From NCBI RefSeq assembly GCF_042675745.1, contig NZ_JBHTJM010000005.1:186001-250000 (forward strand): a DNA stretch of 64,000 nt. The letters run 5' to 3'. The notes under the pieces are model-generated. The model was not told the DNA's origin and made no database searches. It saw nothing but the letters and a program-made list of their open reading frames with translations. The position numbers and the translations under genes are program-made. Each line of letters starts with the position of its first letter. Positions within the stretch are counted from its first letter, which is position 1. This DNA comes from Pseudofulvibacter geojedonensis. GTDB lineage: Bacteria; Bacteroidota; Bacteroidia; Flavobacteriales; Flavobacteriaceae. This document shows, in pieces, positions 43,388 through 51,528 of this stretch.

Positions 43388-43975
43388 TTAAAATGTTATT
43401 AAAATACGTTCTAATATCATTGTTAAAGCTATTCCTGCACCTGCCCCACTTAAAACTAAATTCCAACTATAATGCTCTTTCTTTAACAACCTAGTGTAGA
43501 TATATAATATCACTAATAAAAGAAGCACAATAAATAACTGACCAATTTCAATTCCTAAATTGAAACTAAACAAAGGAAAAACTATCTGATCTTGCCCCAT
43601 CATCATAGCTTTAAAGAAATTAGAAAACCCTAAACCGTGAATGAGGCCATAAAATAGCGCCATTAAATAATTTATATAAATAGTAGTTTTTAATGACTTA
43701 TTGTAAAAGTTAATATTGTATATAGCCGTTAATAAAATGGTTACAGGTATTAATATTTCTACTACTGTAGAATTTATACTTAACACTTCTAAAGCAGATA
43801 ATGCTAGTGTTAACGAATGCCCAATAGTAAAAGCAGTAACTAGTATTAAGACTTTTTTATACTCTTTTAAATTATATATTGCACAAAGAGTTATAACAAA
43901 TAGTATATGATCTAAACCATTTAGGTCTAGAATATGGTCTAAACCCATTTTTAAATATAAATAAAACTCATTCAT
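43388..43975 (-). CDS. HupE/UreJ-like membrane protein
   Basis: A 195-residue protein with about six membrane helices. GLDHILDLNGLDHILFVITL near the start contains the repeated Asp-His motif, and FTIGHSLTLAL, GLIHGLGF and GIEIGQLFIV hold the His/Glu pattern of HupE/UreJ nickel- or metal-transport proteins. A terminator separates it from the hydrolase upstream, so it forms its own unit with the DUF6702 gene. Confidence 0.85.
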   Translation of the reverse strand: MNEFYLYLKMGLDHILDLNGLDHILFVITLCAIYNLKEYKKVLILVTAFTIGHSLTLALSALEVLSINSTVVEILIPVTILLTAIYNINFYNKSLKTTIYINYLMALFYGLIHGLGFSNFFKAMMMGQDQIVFPLFSFNLGIEIGQLFIVLLLLVILYIYTRLLKKEHYSWNLVLSGAGAGIALTMILERILITF

Positions 43976-43999
43976 AAATTTATGTTTTTTAGTCTAATC

Positions 44000-44039
44000 A
44001 AAAAAAACCTCCCACTAATTAATTAATAACTAGGGCAGG
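44000..44039 (-). terminator. Terminator between hydrolase and HupE genes
   Basis: Minus-strand CCTGCCC pairs imperfectly with GGGAGG across an AT loop, followed by eight T. It marks the probable 3' end of the TonB / DUF5690 / FAD / hydrolase operon. Confidence 0.6.
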
Positions 44040-44065
44040 CTTAAAACAAACTTTATACTGAAAAA

Positions 44066-44749
44066 CTATTCATTTAATTTTAATAAAGATGGTATTTCTT
44101 TAATAGAGTCTAGAATATATGTTGGGTACGCAGAACTTATTTGTTCTTTAGTTTGTGCTCCTGATAATACTCCTATAGTTATTCCGCAGTTAGCATTTTT
44201 ACCTTCTTCTATATCTATCATAGAGTCTCCAACCTTTAATACTTTAGATGCATCTTTTATCTCAAAAAGTCCCATAGCTTTTTCTATCATTTCTGGGTGA
44301 GGTCTACCTTTTTCTACATCAGAAGCAGTAATTAAAGTATCATATATCTTTCCTTCTTGCCAATTTAATTTTTTTAGCAAGTTTGTAGCTACTTGTTTAT
44401 TATAACCGGTATTAAGAACTATTTTAATTCCTCTTTCTTTAAGAGTGGTTAAAGTTTCTAAAGCACCTTGTATGGGCTTAACTTCTAATTCTTGATATGC
44501 CAAATCTAACATTAGCTTAAAATCATTAAAAATATCTACTGTATCTAACGATTCAATTTTTAAAAACACCAATATATCTTTAATAGCTTGATGTTTTTCT
44601 TTACCAGCACCAAACTCTAAAACAGTATCTAATGTTAATTCTACACCTTTATTTTCTATTGCTTTGTGTAATGTTTTATAAACTACGTTTTGCTCATCTA
44701 CCGTGGTTCCGGCCATATCAAAAACGGCTAGTTCTATTATATTATTCAT
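44066..44749 (-). CDS. PhnX-like phosphonatase-type HAD hydrolase
   Basis: A 227-residue HAD hydrolase. The nucleophile is in AVFDMAGTTVDE, the signature of phosphonatase-like enzymes (compare TIGR03351). The cap has FGAGKEKHQAI, where Lys50 and His53 sit like the Schiff-base Lys region of phosphonoacetaldehyde hydrolase. Later motifs are LNTGYNK and KVGDSMIDIEEGKNANC. It overlaps the FAD oxidoreductase by 8 bases. I infer cleavage of the C-P bond of phosphonoacetaldehyde or a related compound. Confidence 0.8.
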   Translation of the reverse strand: MNNIIELAVFDMAGTTVDEQNVVYKTLHKAIENKGVELTLDTVLEFGAGKEKHQAIKDILVFLKIESLDTVDIFNDFKLMLDLAYQELEVKPIQGALETLTTLKERGIKIVLNTGYNKQVATNLLKKLNWQEGKIYDTLITASDVEKGRPHPEMIEKAMGLFEIKDASKVLKVGDSMIDIEEGKNANCGITIGVLSGAQTKEQISSAYPTYILDSIKEIPSLLKLNE

Positions 44750-45926
44750 TTGTTATAATGTTTGTATTTTTATTTATAATGGTGGCGATATTGTTTTTGG
44801 CAAAACCTGCACTACCAGTCATTCCTTTTCCTCCAATTCCAGTTACTATATGAATATTATCGCTTACGTTGTGCTGAAAAATATCGGAGTTTTTACATTG
44901 CGAATACATTCCAAACCAACGGTTCTGAATCTCATAAGTTGGCAAGTCTATAATTTTTTTAGCTTCATTTATCATAAAATTATCTATATCCATATTCAAA
45001 TCGAAACCAAGATCATCTATATTTTTAGCAACAGCATATTCGTGTGAATCTCCCAATATTACTGAACCATCTGTAGCTTGTTTAAATAAAATATGTATAC
45101 CATATTTTTTCTCAAAACTAGAAGCTTCTTCTTTTGCTTTTATTTGTTTCCAAGAGGCGCACTCTTCAAACGCTTCATATCTTCTAATAGATAAACCTGT
45201 TAAAATAGACCCATCTAACTTATAATTACCTTGTGATTTAGTTTGTAACATTTGTAGTTTAGAAACTACCAAATCACTATTATTAAATATTTCTGGATAA
45301 AGTGATTTAAAATCATTGCCATTACAAATAATTAACTTTTCAGTTAAAAATTCATACCCTAAAGCTGTTATAACTTTTACGCCATTATTAGTTTCATCTG
45401 CATGAATAATAGTTTGATTGGTTATAATTTCTAAGTTATGTTCATTCTTTAAAAAAGCATGCAGTTTATTAATCATTACTCTTGGTTCTACTGTAACTTC
45501 TTCCGGAAAAAACAAACCAGCTTTACAATAATCAGAACGTAAACCAGCGTATTTATTTAAACAAAATTCTTTATTTACCAACTCTGATTTGTATCCATTG
45601 GCTTTATTGATTTGATACAGTTCTTCTATTAACTGTACTTCTTCCTCATTAGAGGCTATATAGATTGTACCGTTTTGACGAATTGAAATATCAAATTGAG
45701 ATTGAATATTTTTATAAATATCTAAACTTTCTCTTCCATAATTCTGCCATTTAGTATTCATACCAGATGGTACTACTTGTCCGAAATTTCTAACTGTTGC
45801 TCCTTGAGGCTGACTATTCTTTTCTACAATAGCCACTTTTAAGCCACTTTTAATTGCATGATATGCATGAAAAGTACCCAATACACCTCCTCCAACTATT
45901 ATTAAGTCGTATTTTTTAATACCCAT
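44742..45926 (-). CDS. FAD-dependent oxidoreductase, TIGR03364-like
   Basis: A 394-residue flavoenzyme with LIIVGGGVLGTFHAYHAI, the Glu of IVEKN and QGATVRNFGQVVPSGM, the last being distinctive of the TIGR03364 group that accompanies phosphonatase-like hydrolases. The C-terminus VTGIGGKGMTGSAG contacts FAD. Known relatives oxidise aminoethylphosphonate-type amines, which would yield phosphonoacetaldehyde for the HAD enzyme. Co-translation with that hydrolase and a 1-base gap to the transporter support one pathway. Confidence 0.8.
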   Translation of the reverse strand: MGIKKYDLIIVGGGVLGTFHAYHAIKSGLKVAIVEKNSQPQGATVRNFGQVVPSGMNTKWQNYGRESLDIYKNIQSQFDISIRQNGTIYIASNEEEVQLIEELYQINKANGYKSELVNKEFCLNKYAGLRSDYCKAGLFFPEEVTVEPRVMINKLHAFLKNEHNLEIITNQTIIHADETNNGVKVITALGYEFLTEKLIICNGNDFKSLYPEIFNNSDLVVSKLQMLQTKSQGNYKLDGSILTGLSIRRYEAFEECASWKQIKAKEEASSFEKKYGIHILFKQATDGSVILGDSHEYAVAKNIDDLGFDLNMDIDNFMINEAKKIIDLPTYEIQNRWFGMYSQCKNSDIFQHNVSDNIHIVTGIGGKGMTGSAGFAKNNIATIINKNTNIITNE

Positions 45927-45927
45927 A

Positions 45928-47214
45928 TTAATTAACTATAATTTGTTTAGAATTGCTTAGGTGAAATAATTCCTTTTTTTTCTTTTTCTTAAAAAAACCA
46001 TATGATAAAATTGATACTACAAAACCAATAATGGCCAGTAAATAAATTAAGTAGATATAAAACTCTAGCCATGATAAATTTGCGTTACCAAAGTTTTTAT
46101 AAAATAAGATCAAAATACTACCTAAATAGCCAAAAGCATCTGCTATATATATAAGGAAACCTACATTACCTTTTATTTTATAGGTAGCTATCATTCTATC
46201 AAAAAATAAGCCATTAAATGGAACATAACATATATACAAAGAAAATCCAGTAATTATCATCCAGGAAACTGGGCCAATTAATTGGTATTGAAACAAGCTT
46301 GTTGCAACAAAAATGCTAATAGAACCAATTATTAAAATTAAATGATATAATATAAAAGCTTTATAATTTCTCTTTATACTACCAATAATTCCTAAAATTA
46401 TTAATACCAAAATTGTAATTGGCAATTCAGAAAAAGAATAGATAGCTATACTATCTTGAAAACCCAAACTATCCCATAACTCTCTAGCAAAATTGTCTCT
46501 AAAGTCTCTAACAGCCGTTAATACCATATAAAAGAAGATAATAAGTGTTAACGGCATTAACATACTTTTAAATAAAGATATTCTAGCTTTTCTATCTAAA
46601 GGTTCTCTTATGCTTTTTATTAATTTATCTTCATCAGTTGGTTGAGGTAATTTCTCTAATAAAAAAGCAAAGAATACTAACGGAAATAGAAAAATAGCAC
46701 CTGTTGCAAAAGGCATCCAAAATTCAGAAACATTAAAAACATCGATTAAATATTTCCCTATAGATTTAACCACTCCTGAAGAAACGATAAAACTAGAACA
46801 CAATATTACCCCTAAAATTTCTGTAACTTTTCTTCCTTCTATATACGAGAAAACTATTCCCCAAATCATACCTAAAGGCAATCCGTTTAAAAATAAACAG
46901 AGTATATTATAAGGCTTAGGTATAAGAGCAAAACCTAGTAAAGCTACTTCTGCAAAAAGAACAAAACCAATTAAATATTTTATTCTTTTACTAGCCTTCA
47001 TTTCAGAAATTATTTTTATTCCTAAAAACTTTGATAGTGTATAACCTAAAATCTGTGCTATAATTAAAAGAATTTTATAATCTACTCCAAAATAAGACAA
47101 CTCATCAAAAGTAGCTACGGTAAAAGGCTTTCTGTAAGCATACATGCAAAAGTACGCACCAAATGCCCCTAAAGCTGCTGTTAATATGAACGATATTTTT
47201 TCTTGCTTAAACAT
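45928..47214 (-). CDS. DUF5690 / MFS-type inner-membrane transporter
   Basis: A 428-residue membrane protein with about 12 hydrophobic helices. The start (ALGAFGAYFCMYAYRKPFTV) and the central loop with LDRKARISLFKSM fit the DUF5690 group of major-facilitator-like transporters. It lies one base from the FAD oxidoreductase and 53 bases after the TonB receptor, so it is the likely inner-membrane importer for the compound the receptor brings in. Confidence 0.8.
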   Translation of the reverse strand: MFKQEKISFILTAALGAFGAYFCMYAYRKPFTVATFDELSYFGVDYKILLIIAQILGYTLSKFLGIKIISEMKASKRIKYLIGFVLFAEVALLGFALIPKPYNILCLFLNGLPLGMIWGIVFSYIEGRKVTEILGVILCSSFIVSSGVVKSIGKYLIDVFNVSEFWMPFATGAIFLFPLVFFAFLLEKLPQPTDEDKLIKSIREPLDRKARISLFKSMLMPLTLIIFFYMVLTAVRDFRDNFARELWDSLGFQDSIAIYSFSELPITILVLIILGIIGSIKRNYKAFILYHLILIIGSISIFVATSLFQYQLIGPVSWMIITGFSLYICYVPFNGLFFDRMIATYKIKGNVGFLIYIADAFGYLGSILILFYKNFGNANLSWLEFYIYLIYLLAIIGFVVSILSYGFFKKKKKKELFHLSNSKQIIVN

Positions 47215-47267
47215 TTAATATGATAGAAAAATCCAGCTCTCATTTTAAGAGCTAGATTTAAAAAAAC

Positions 47268-50114
47268 TTATAAATTAAACTTAACACCTAAACTTCCTCT
47301 TAAACCATAATATTCTACTTGAGCTGGTCTATCTTCTGTCTGACCATAGTGGTAGATTAAAGGCTGGTTTAATATGTTATTTACATCTGTAAAAATGGTA
47401 AAGTGTTTACCAAACTTGTAAGATGCAGAGAAATCCATTGTATTGTATTTACCGTAGTAAAGGTCATTAACATCTTTATCTCCAAACTCAAGAGCATACT
47501 TCCCTTTATGATTAAAAGCTATACGTGCATTTAACCCTCCTTTTTCAAAATATAATTGTGCGTTGTATAATTGTTTAGCTTGATAAGGGGTAGTAACCAC
47601 TCTTTCGGTAGTTGCATCTACAGGAATAGTCATTTCAGAATCCATTAAAGTAGCGTTTAACTGAGTTCCAAAGTACTTAAAGACACCTGGTAAAAAATCA
47701 AAACGTTTATTAATTCCTAATTCTATACCTCCAATCCAAGCATTGTTTCCGTTATTAGGTGCTGTAAACTGAACTCCTTGATTACCATTGTAGCTACCAA
47801 AAAAAGAATCTTGGTAAATAGGATCTGTAATAGACTTATAAAACACACCTGCATTTATTACACCTACATTTTTAAAGTAGTATTCACCTAATAAGTCAAA
47901 GTTCCAAGAGTAAGTAGGGTTTAAGTTTGGATTCCCCCCTTTAAACGTGTTATCTACCTCAACAAATGTTCCTGCCGGAGTTAAATCACCAAAGTTAGGT
48001 CTTGCAAATGTTTTGGTGGCTGCTAGACGTACATTTAAGTCGTTACTTATTGAATACTTAACATGTAACATTGGTAAAATATCTGTGTAAGAATTTGTAT
48101 TAGTTACATTAACCCTGCTTCCGTTTTCTATAGCATAACCTGTAATTTTTGTTGTTGTATGAGATAACCTTGCACCTCCTAATACTGTTAACTTATCTGA
48201 AAACTTATAGGTTCCCATTGCATAAGCTGCTGCGTGTTGCTCATCTACATCAAAATTTCTTCCTAAACCAGAATTAAACTGTAAGGATTCAGAATACGAT
48301 TGTAATTCTAAATTGTTAGCTTGGTTTTGTTGCCAAAATGCTTGCATTCCTTCTGTAGACAATACGGGACCAAATGAATTTTGAATACCTCCGCCTAATT
48401 CACTTAAAAAATCTGCCCTACCTGGCTGTTCTTGAATATACTGAGAGTAATCAGATAAGTATGGTGTTGATGCTGAACCTGTCCACTCATAAAACAAATC
48501 CTCAAATTTGGCTCTTCTGTCTTTATCTCTAAACTTGCCTCCAAATTTTAGTTTAAAAGCATCAGATATATTATACTCATAATTCACCGCAGCAATGATA
48601 TTATCTCTTTCGGTAATACTAACTTTATATAATTCTAAATCTGAAAATTTCATTTGTGTAGCGTCCATTTTAAAACTTGGATCGCTAAAGAATCCAAATA
48701 GTGCGTCTGGATTATCATAATCTAACAAACCACCATCTGCTTTCCAATAAGCCCTATGGTCGCCAGCTTCTCTCACATCTAAGTAATCTGGATTTATCCC
48801 AACACCATCTTGCTTAAACTTAACAACAAAATAACTATTGTTTTTATAATCAGGTATATCGCCATATTTAAATGAATTGGTATATGTTGCAGCGTTCCAA
48901 TCTAGCACACTATTTTTAAAAGTATGCTTTCCTCCTAAATCCATACCAAATAACTCAGTAATTAACTTATTATGAATATTTTGTAGCTCAACTCTTGCAG
49001 TATTATCTGAATCGTCAAATTTATCAAAACGTACACGGTGCTTATAGTGCTCTTCTTCATCTACTAAAGTTCCGTAAACAGATTTAAATGTAACTTTATT
49101 ATTGTCGTTAAAATTATATTCTAAAGCCCCATTTAAACCTGTAGTTTTACGAACTCCATTATAATCTCTTAACTCCATTCTAAACACACCTTCATCTCCT
49201 TTTCTTCTTGCTTCGAAATTATCTGTACCATAGTTTCGGTTCCAGTGAGTTGCGTTTAAGATATAACCAAATTTTCCGTCTTTAGTTTTATTTCCTAAAG
49301 TTACTCCAGCATTGTAAACACCTTTACCAGATTTATCATTATATCCTCCACCAACATTTACATTTAATATTTTTTTAGACGGAGCTGTTTGTGTAATAAA
49401 ATTAACAGAACCACCTATTGCATCTGCATCCATATCAGGGGTGATTGCTTTAGAAGCTTCTACATAGCCTATTAGTTCTGAAGGAAAAAAATCAAATGCC
49501 GTAGCACGAGAAGTCGTTTCCTCTTCTGCTGTGGGTATTCTATTTCCATTAATAGTAGTAGAAGACCAAAAAGGAGGTAAACCACGAACAGACACAAAAC
49601 GACCCTCACCCTGATCTCTTTCTATAGAAAGACCTTGTATTCGCTGTACGGTTTCAGCTGCATTACGGTCTGGTAATTTACCAATTCCATCCGCAGCAAT
49701 TACATTCTTAATACTTAATGACTTTTTCTGAATACTTAAAGCTCTAGCTTCACTATTTCTTTGTGAACCTCCATTAAGCACAATTTCATTTAATTCTTCA
49801 GAGTTTGATTCTAAAATCAATATTCCAATATTTGTTGTTTCATCTTCTTTTACTTCAACGCTTTCAGTTTTTGTGCTATAACCTATATAAGAAATTTGTA
49901 TGTCTATAGAACCAGTGGTAATATCACTTAACACAAATTTACCATCAAAATCTGTTGTAGCTCCTTTAGAGGTTCCGCTAACAACAATAGTAGCACCCGG
50001 TAAAGGCAAACCACCGTCGCTAATAACACCAGTTACTCTACCCGTTTGAGCAAATGAACTATTAAAAAAAGAAATACTAAACAATAAGAATAGTATTTTT
50101 AACTTTGTCTTCAT
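47268..50114 (-). CDS. TonB-dependent receptor of candidate phosphonate operon
   Basis: A 948-residue receptor. Signal peptide, carboxypeptidase-D-like domain (about 27-110), plug with GKLPDRNAAETVQRIQGLSI and SVRGLPPFWSSTTINGNRIP, and a barrel ending in Phe-Asn-Leu. The plug resembles the TonB-Xanth-Caul type (TIGR01782). It heads a four-gene unit with transporter, FAD oxidoreductase and PhnX-like hydrolase. The ligand is therefore inferred to be a phosphonate or phosphonate-bearing molecule. Confidence 0.88.
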   Translation of the reverse strand: MKTKLKILFLLFSISFFNSSFAQTGRVTGVISDGGLPLPGATIVVSGTSKGATTDFDGKFVLSDITTGSIDIQISYIGYSTKTESVEVKEDETTNIGILILESNSEELNEIVLNGGSQRNSEARALSIQKKSLSIKNVIAADGIGKLPDRNAAETVQRIQGLSIERDQGEGRFVSVRGLPPFWSSTTINGNRIPTAEEETTSRATAFDFFPSELIGYVEASKAITPDMDADAIGGSVNFITQTAPSKKILNVNVGGGYNDKSGKGVYNAGVTLGNKTKDGKFGYILNATHWNRNYGTDNFEARRKGDEGVFRMELRDYNGVRKTTGLNGALEYNFNDNNKVTFKSVYGTLVDEEEHYKHRVRFDKFDDSDNTARVELQNIHNKLITELFGMDLGGKHTFKNSVLDWNAATYTNSFKYGDIPDYKNNSYFVVKFKQDGVGINPDYLDVREAGDHRAYWKADGGLLDYDNPDALFGFFSDPSFKMDATQMKFSDLELYKVSITERDNIIAAVNYEYNISDAFKLKFGGKFRDKDRRAKFEDLFYEWTGSASTPYLSDYSQYIQEQPGRADFLSELGGGIQNSFGPVLSTEGMQAFWQQNQANNLELQSYSESLQFNSGLGRNFDVDEQHAAAYAMGTYKFSDKLTVLGGARLSHTTTKITGYAIENGSRVNVTNTNSYTDILPMLHVKYSISNDLNVRLAATKTFARPNFGDLTPAGTFVEVDNTFKGGNPNLNPTYSWNFDLLGEYYFKNVGVINAGVFYKSITDPIYQDSFFGSYNGNQGVQFTAPNNGNNAWIGGIELGINKRFDFLPGVFKYFGTQLNATLMDSEMTIPVDATTERVVTTPYQAKQLYNAQLYFEKGGLNARIAFNHKGKYALEFGDKDVNDLYYGKYNTMDFSASYKFGKHFTIFTDVNNILNQPLIYHYGQTEDRPAQVEYYGLRGSLGVKFNL

Positions 50115-50404
50115 GAGATTATTTTTTTACTATAATTAAATTATTGAGACAAAATTGAGTATTTTTTTTACTTATTGTAAAAAAAAAGATTATGAAATAT
50201 TTAATAAAAATGTTCTTAATAGTTAATTAAACGTTAACTTAATTTTTAAAACACTCATTAATAGACTTTTATACATTCTCCTGTTAAAAACAACCTCAAA
50301 ACATATAACTCTTAAAAAATAGACTTGATAGCGACTTTACAATAAATATACCTAAGCGTATCAAAAACAATAGGAGGTTTAGAGAAAATTTGAGTAGATA
50401 TTAG
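50115..50404. other. AT-rich intergenic region left of the island
   Basis: Upstream region of the TonB receptor (minus strand). I see only a weak candidate -7 box (CAATTTTG on the minus strand) about 35 bases before its start, and no gene. The direct repeat of the tRNA-linked island begins at its right edge. Confidence 0.4.
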
Positions 50405-50494
50405 AAACAAAAAAGCCTTACATTTCTGTAAGGCTTTGCAAATAAAAGTGGTCTCACCAGGGCTCGAACCTGAGACCCTCTGATTATGAGTCAG
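50405..50494. repeat. Left attachment repeat with tRNA 3' fragment
   Basis: Ninety bases that match 53893-53982 with two mismatches (at 50447 and 50473). The repeat includes the tRNA terminator hairpin (50414-50435) and the 3' part of the CAT tRNA from its acceptor end through the anticodon stem. The mismatch at 50473 breaks a T-stem pair and the 5' half is missing, so this is a remnant, the usual mark of integration into a tRNA 3' end. Confidence 0.9.
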
Positions 50495-50604
50495 TAAAGA
50501 ATACTTTCTTATTTTTTCATTTCTTTGTAAATCTCTTGTTTTACAAGGGTTTTCAAAAACATTCCTTTCTCTTATTTTCTTTTAGTTTCCCATTTTAACC
50601 CTAA

Positions 50605-50625
50605 ATGTTTGACCTATGTTTGACC
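50605..50625 (+). repeat. Tandem ATGTTTGACC repeats, left end
   Basis: Two copies of ATGTTTGACC (50605-50614 and 50616-50625) spaced at one base. The same pair in the same orientation occurs at 53866-53886. Candidate arm-type sites for a tyrosine recombinase. Confidence 0.6.
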
Positions 50626-50644
50626 CAAAATCAATCTACTATAA

Positions 50645-51090
50645 TTACATCAATCCATCATCTGCAAAACTATAACACCCAATCCTAGTAATTATCAAAT
50701 TATCTAACACCTTAATACCTAAGTATTCACTAGCCTTCTTAATCTTCTTGTAGAGCCCAACATCAGCATTACTAGGCTTTAAATTACCACTAGGATGATT
50801 ATGAGCTAATATAATATTACATGCTCCTGACTTAATTGCAACAGCAAATAAGAGCTTAATATCTACATAACAAGTGTCATTCCTCCTTTAGCTAAAGTAT
50901 GTATTCCTAATACCTCATTTGAGTTTTTAAGAAGCATTATCTTGAACTCTTCTTGTAGTTCAATAGTATCTTTATTCCAATTACTCAAAAAGGTTTTAAA
51001 AGCTTTCTTACTACCTGTTATTTTTATTCTATCCTCCTTACCAAAATTAGGCTTATAGATAAGTTCTATTTCTGAAATTATATTGTTCAC
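50645..51090 (-). pseudogene. radC: Frameshifted radC (JAB/MPN domain)
   Basis: The first frame, from ATG 51090, encodes the N-terminal RadC segment (DTIELQEEFKIMLLKN, LGIHTLAKGGMT) and then hits a stop. The continuing homology is in another frame from about 50878 to the TAA at 50645-50647, with the JAMM metal motif HNHPSGNLKPSNAD and the end CYSFADDGLM. A small indel near 50868-50880 explains the break. RadC-like JAB proteins are frequent cargo of Bacteroidota mobile elements; their DNA-repair role is doubtful. A sequencing error cannot be excluded. Confidence 0.85.
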
Positions 51091-51460
51091 TTAATTTATC
51101 TAATAAGAAGTTAGTATGGTTTATTTGAGATTTTAAAAACTCGGTATGATTCTTCCCTTTTTTATTAATCTCTGTTACTAGTTCATCTATTTGAGTCTTA
51201 ATCTTAGCTTTCTCACTTACTATTTTATTAGGAAATTCCTCATCAAAGTTAAATGTAGTAATATCTGTGAATGGTTCACCTGTATCAGGATGGTGGTCTA
51301 AATGCCAAAACTTAACTTCTCCCTTTTCATAATCTACTGATTCTAGGTAACTCTTAACACTTTCTTCTAAATTAGATATTGACAAGTTCTTACACTTATT
51401 ATAACCATTAGGCTCTAATAATGATTCAAAAAAAAGAAAAGGATTATTACTGATAAACAT
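51053..51460 (-). CDS. Hypothetical island protein
   Basis: A 135-residue protein with no signal peptide. The middle has a charged, acidic stretch with HLDHHPDTGEPFTDITTFNF, and the C-terminal third is helical and Lys/Glu-rich, probably coiled. Its end overlaps the radC start by 38 bases, so they may be co-translated. I recognise no family. Confidence 0.5.
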   Translation of the reverse strand: MFISNNPFLFFESLLEPNGYNKCKNLSISNLEESVKSYLESVDYEKGEVKFWHLDHHPDTGEPFTDITTFNFDEEFPNKIVSEKAKIKTQIDELVTEINKKGKNHTEFLKSQINHTNFLLDKLSEQYNFRNRTYL

Positions 51461-51528
51461 ATCTCAAAAATATAAAAATAGAGTTACTTATTTTAAGTAA
51501 CTCTATCATTTTAATCTTTATTAAAAAC

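Noticed and set aside
50449..50494. Second functional CAT-tRNA
   Set aside because: Only the 3' part exists; the D-arm and 5' acceptor strand are missing and a T-stem pair is broken.
50495..51460. Prophage
   Set aside because: No phage structural, replication or lysis genes; cargo and size fit a small tRNA-linked island instead.
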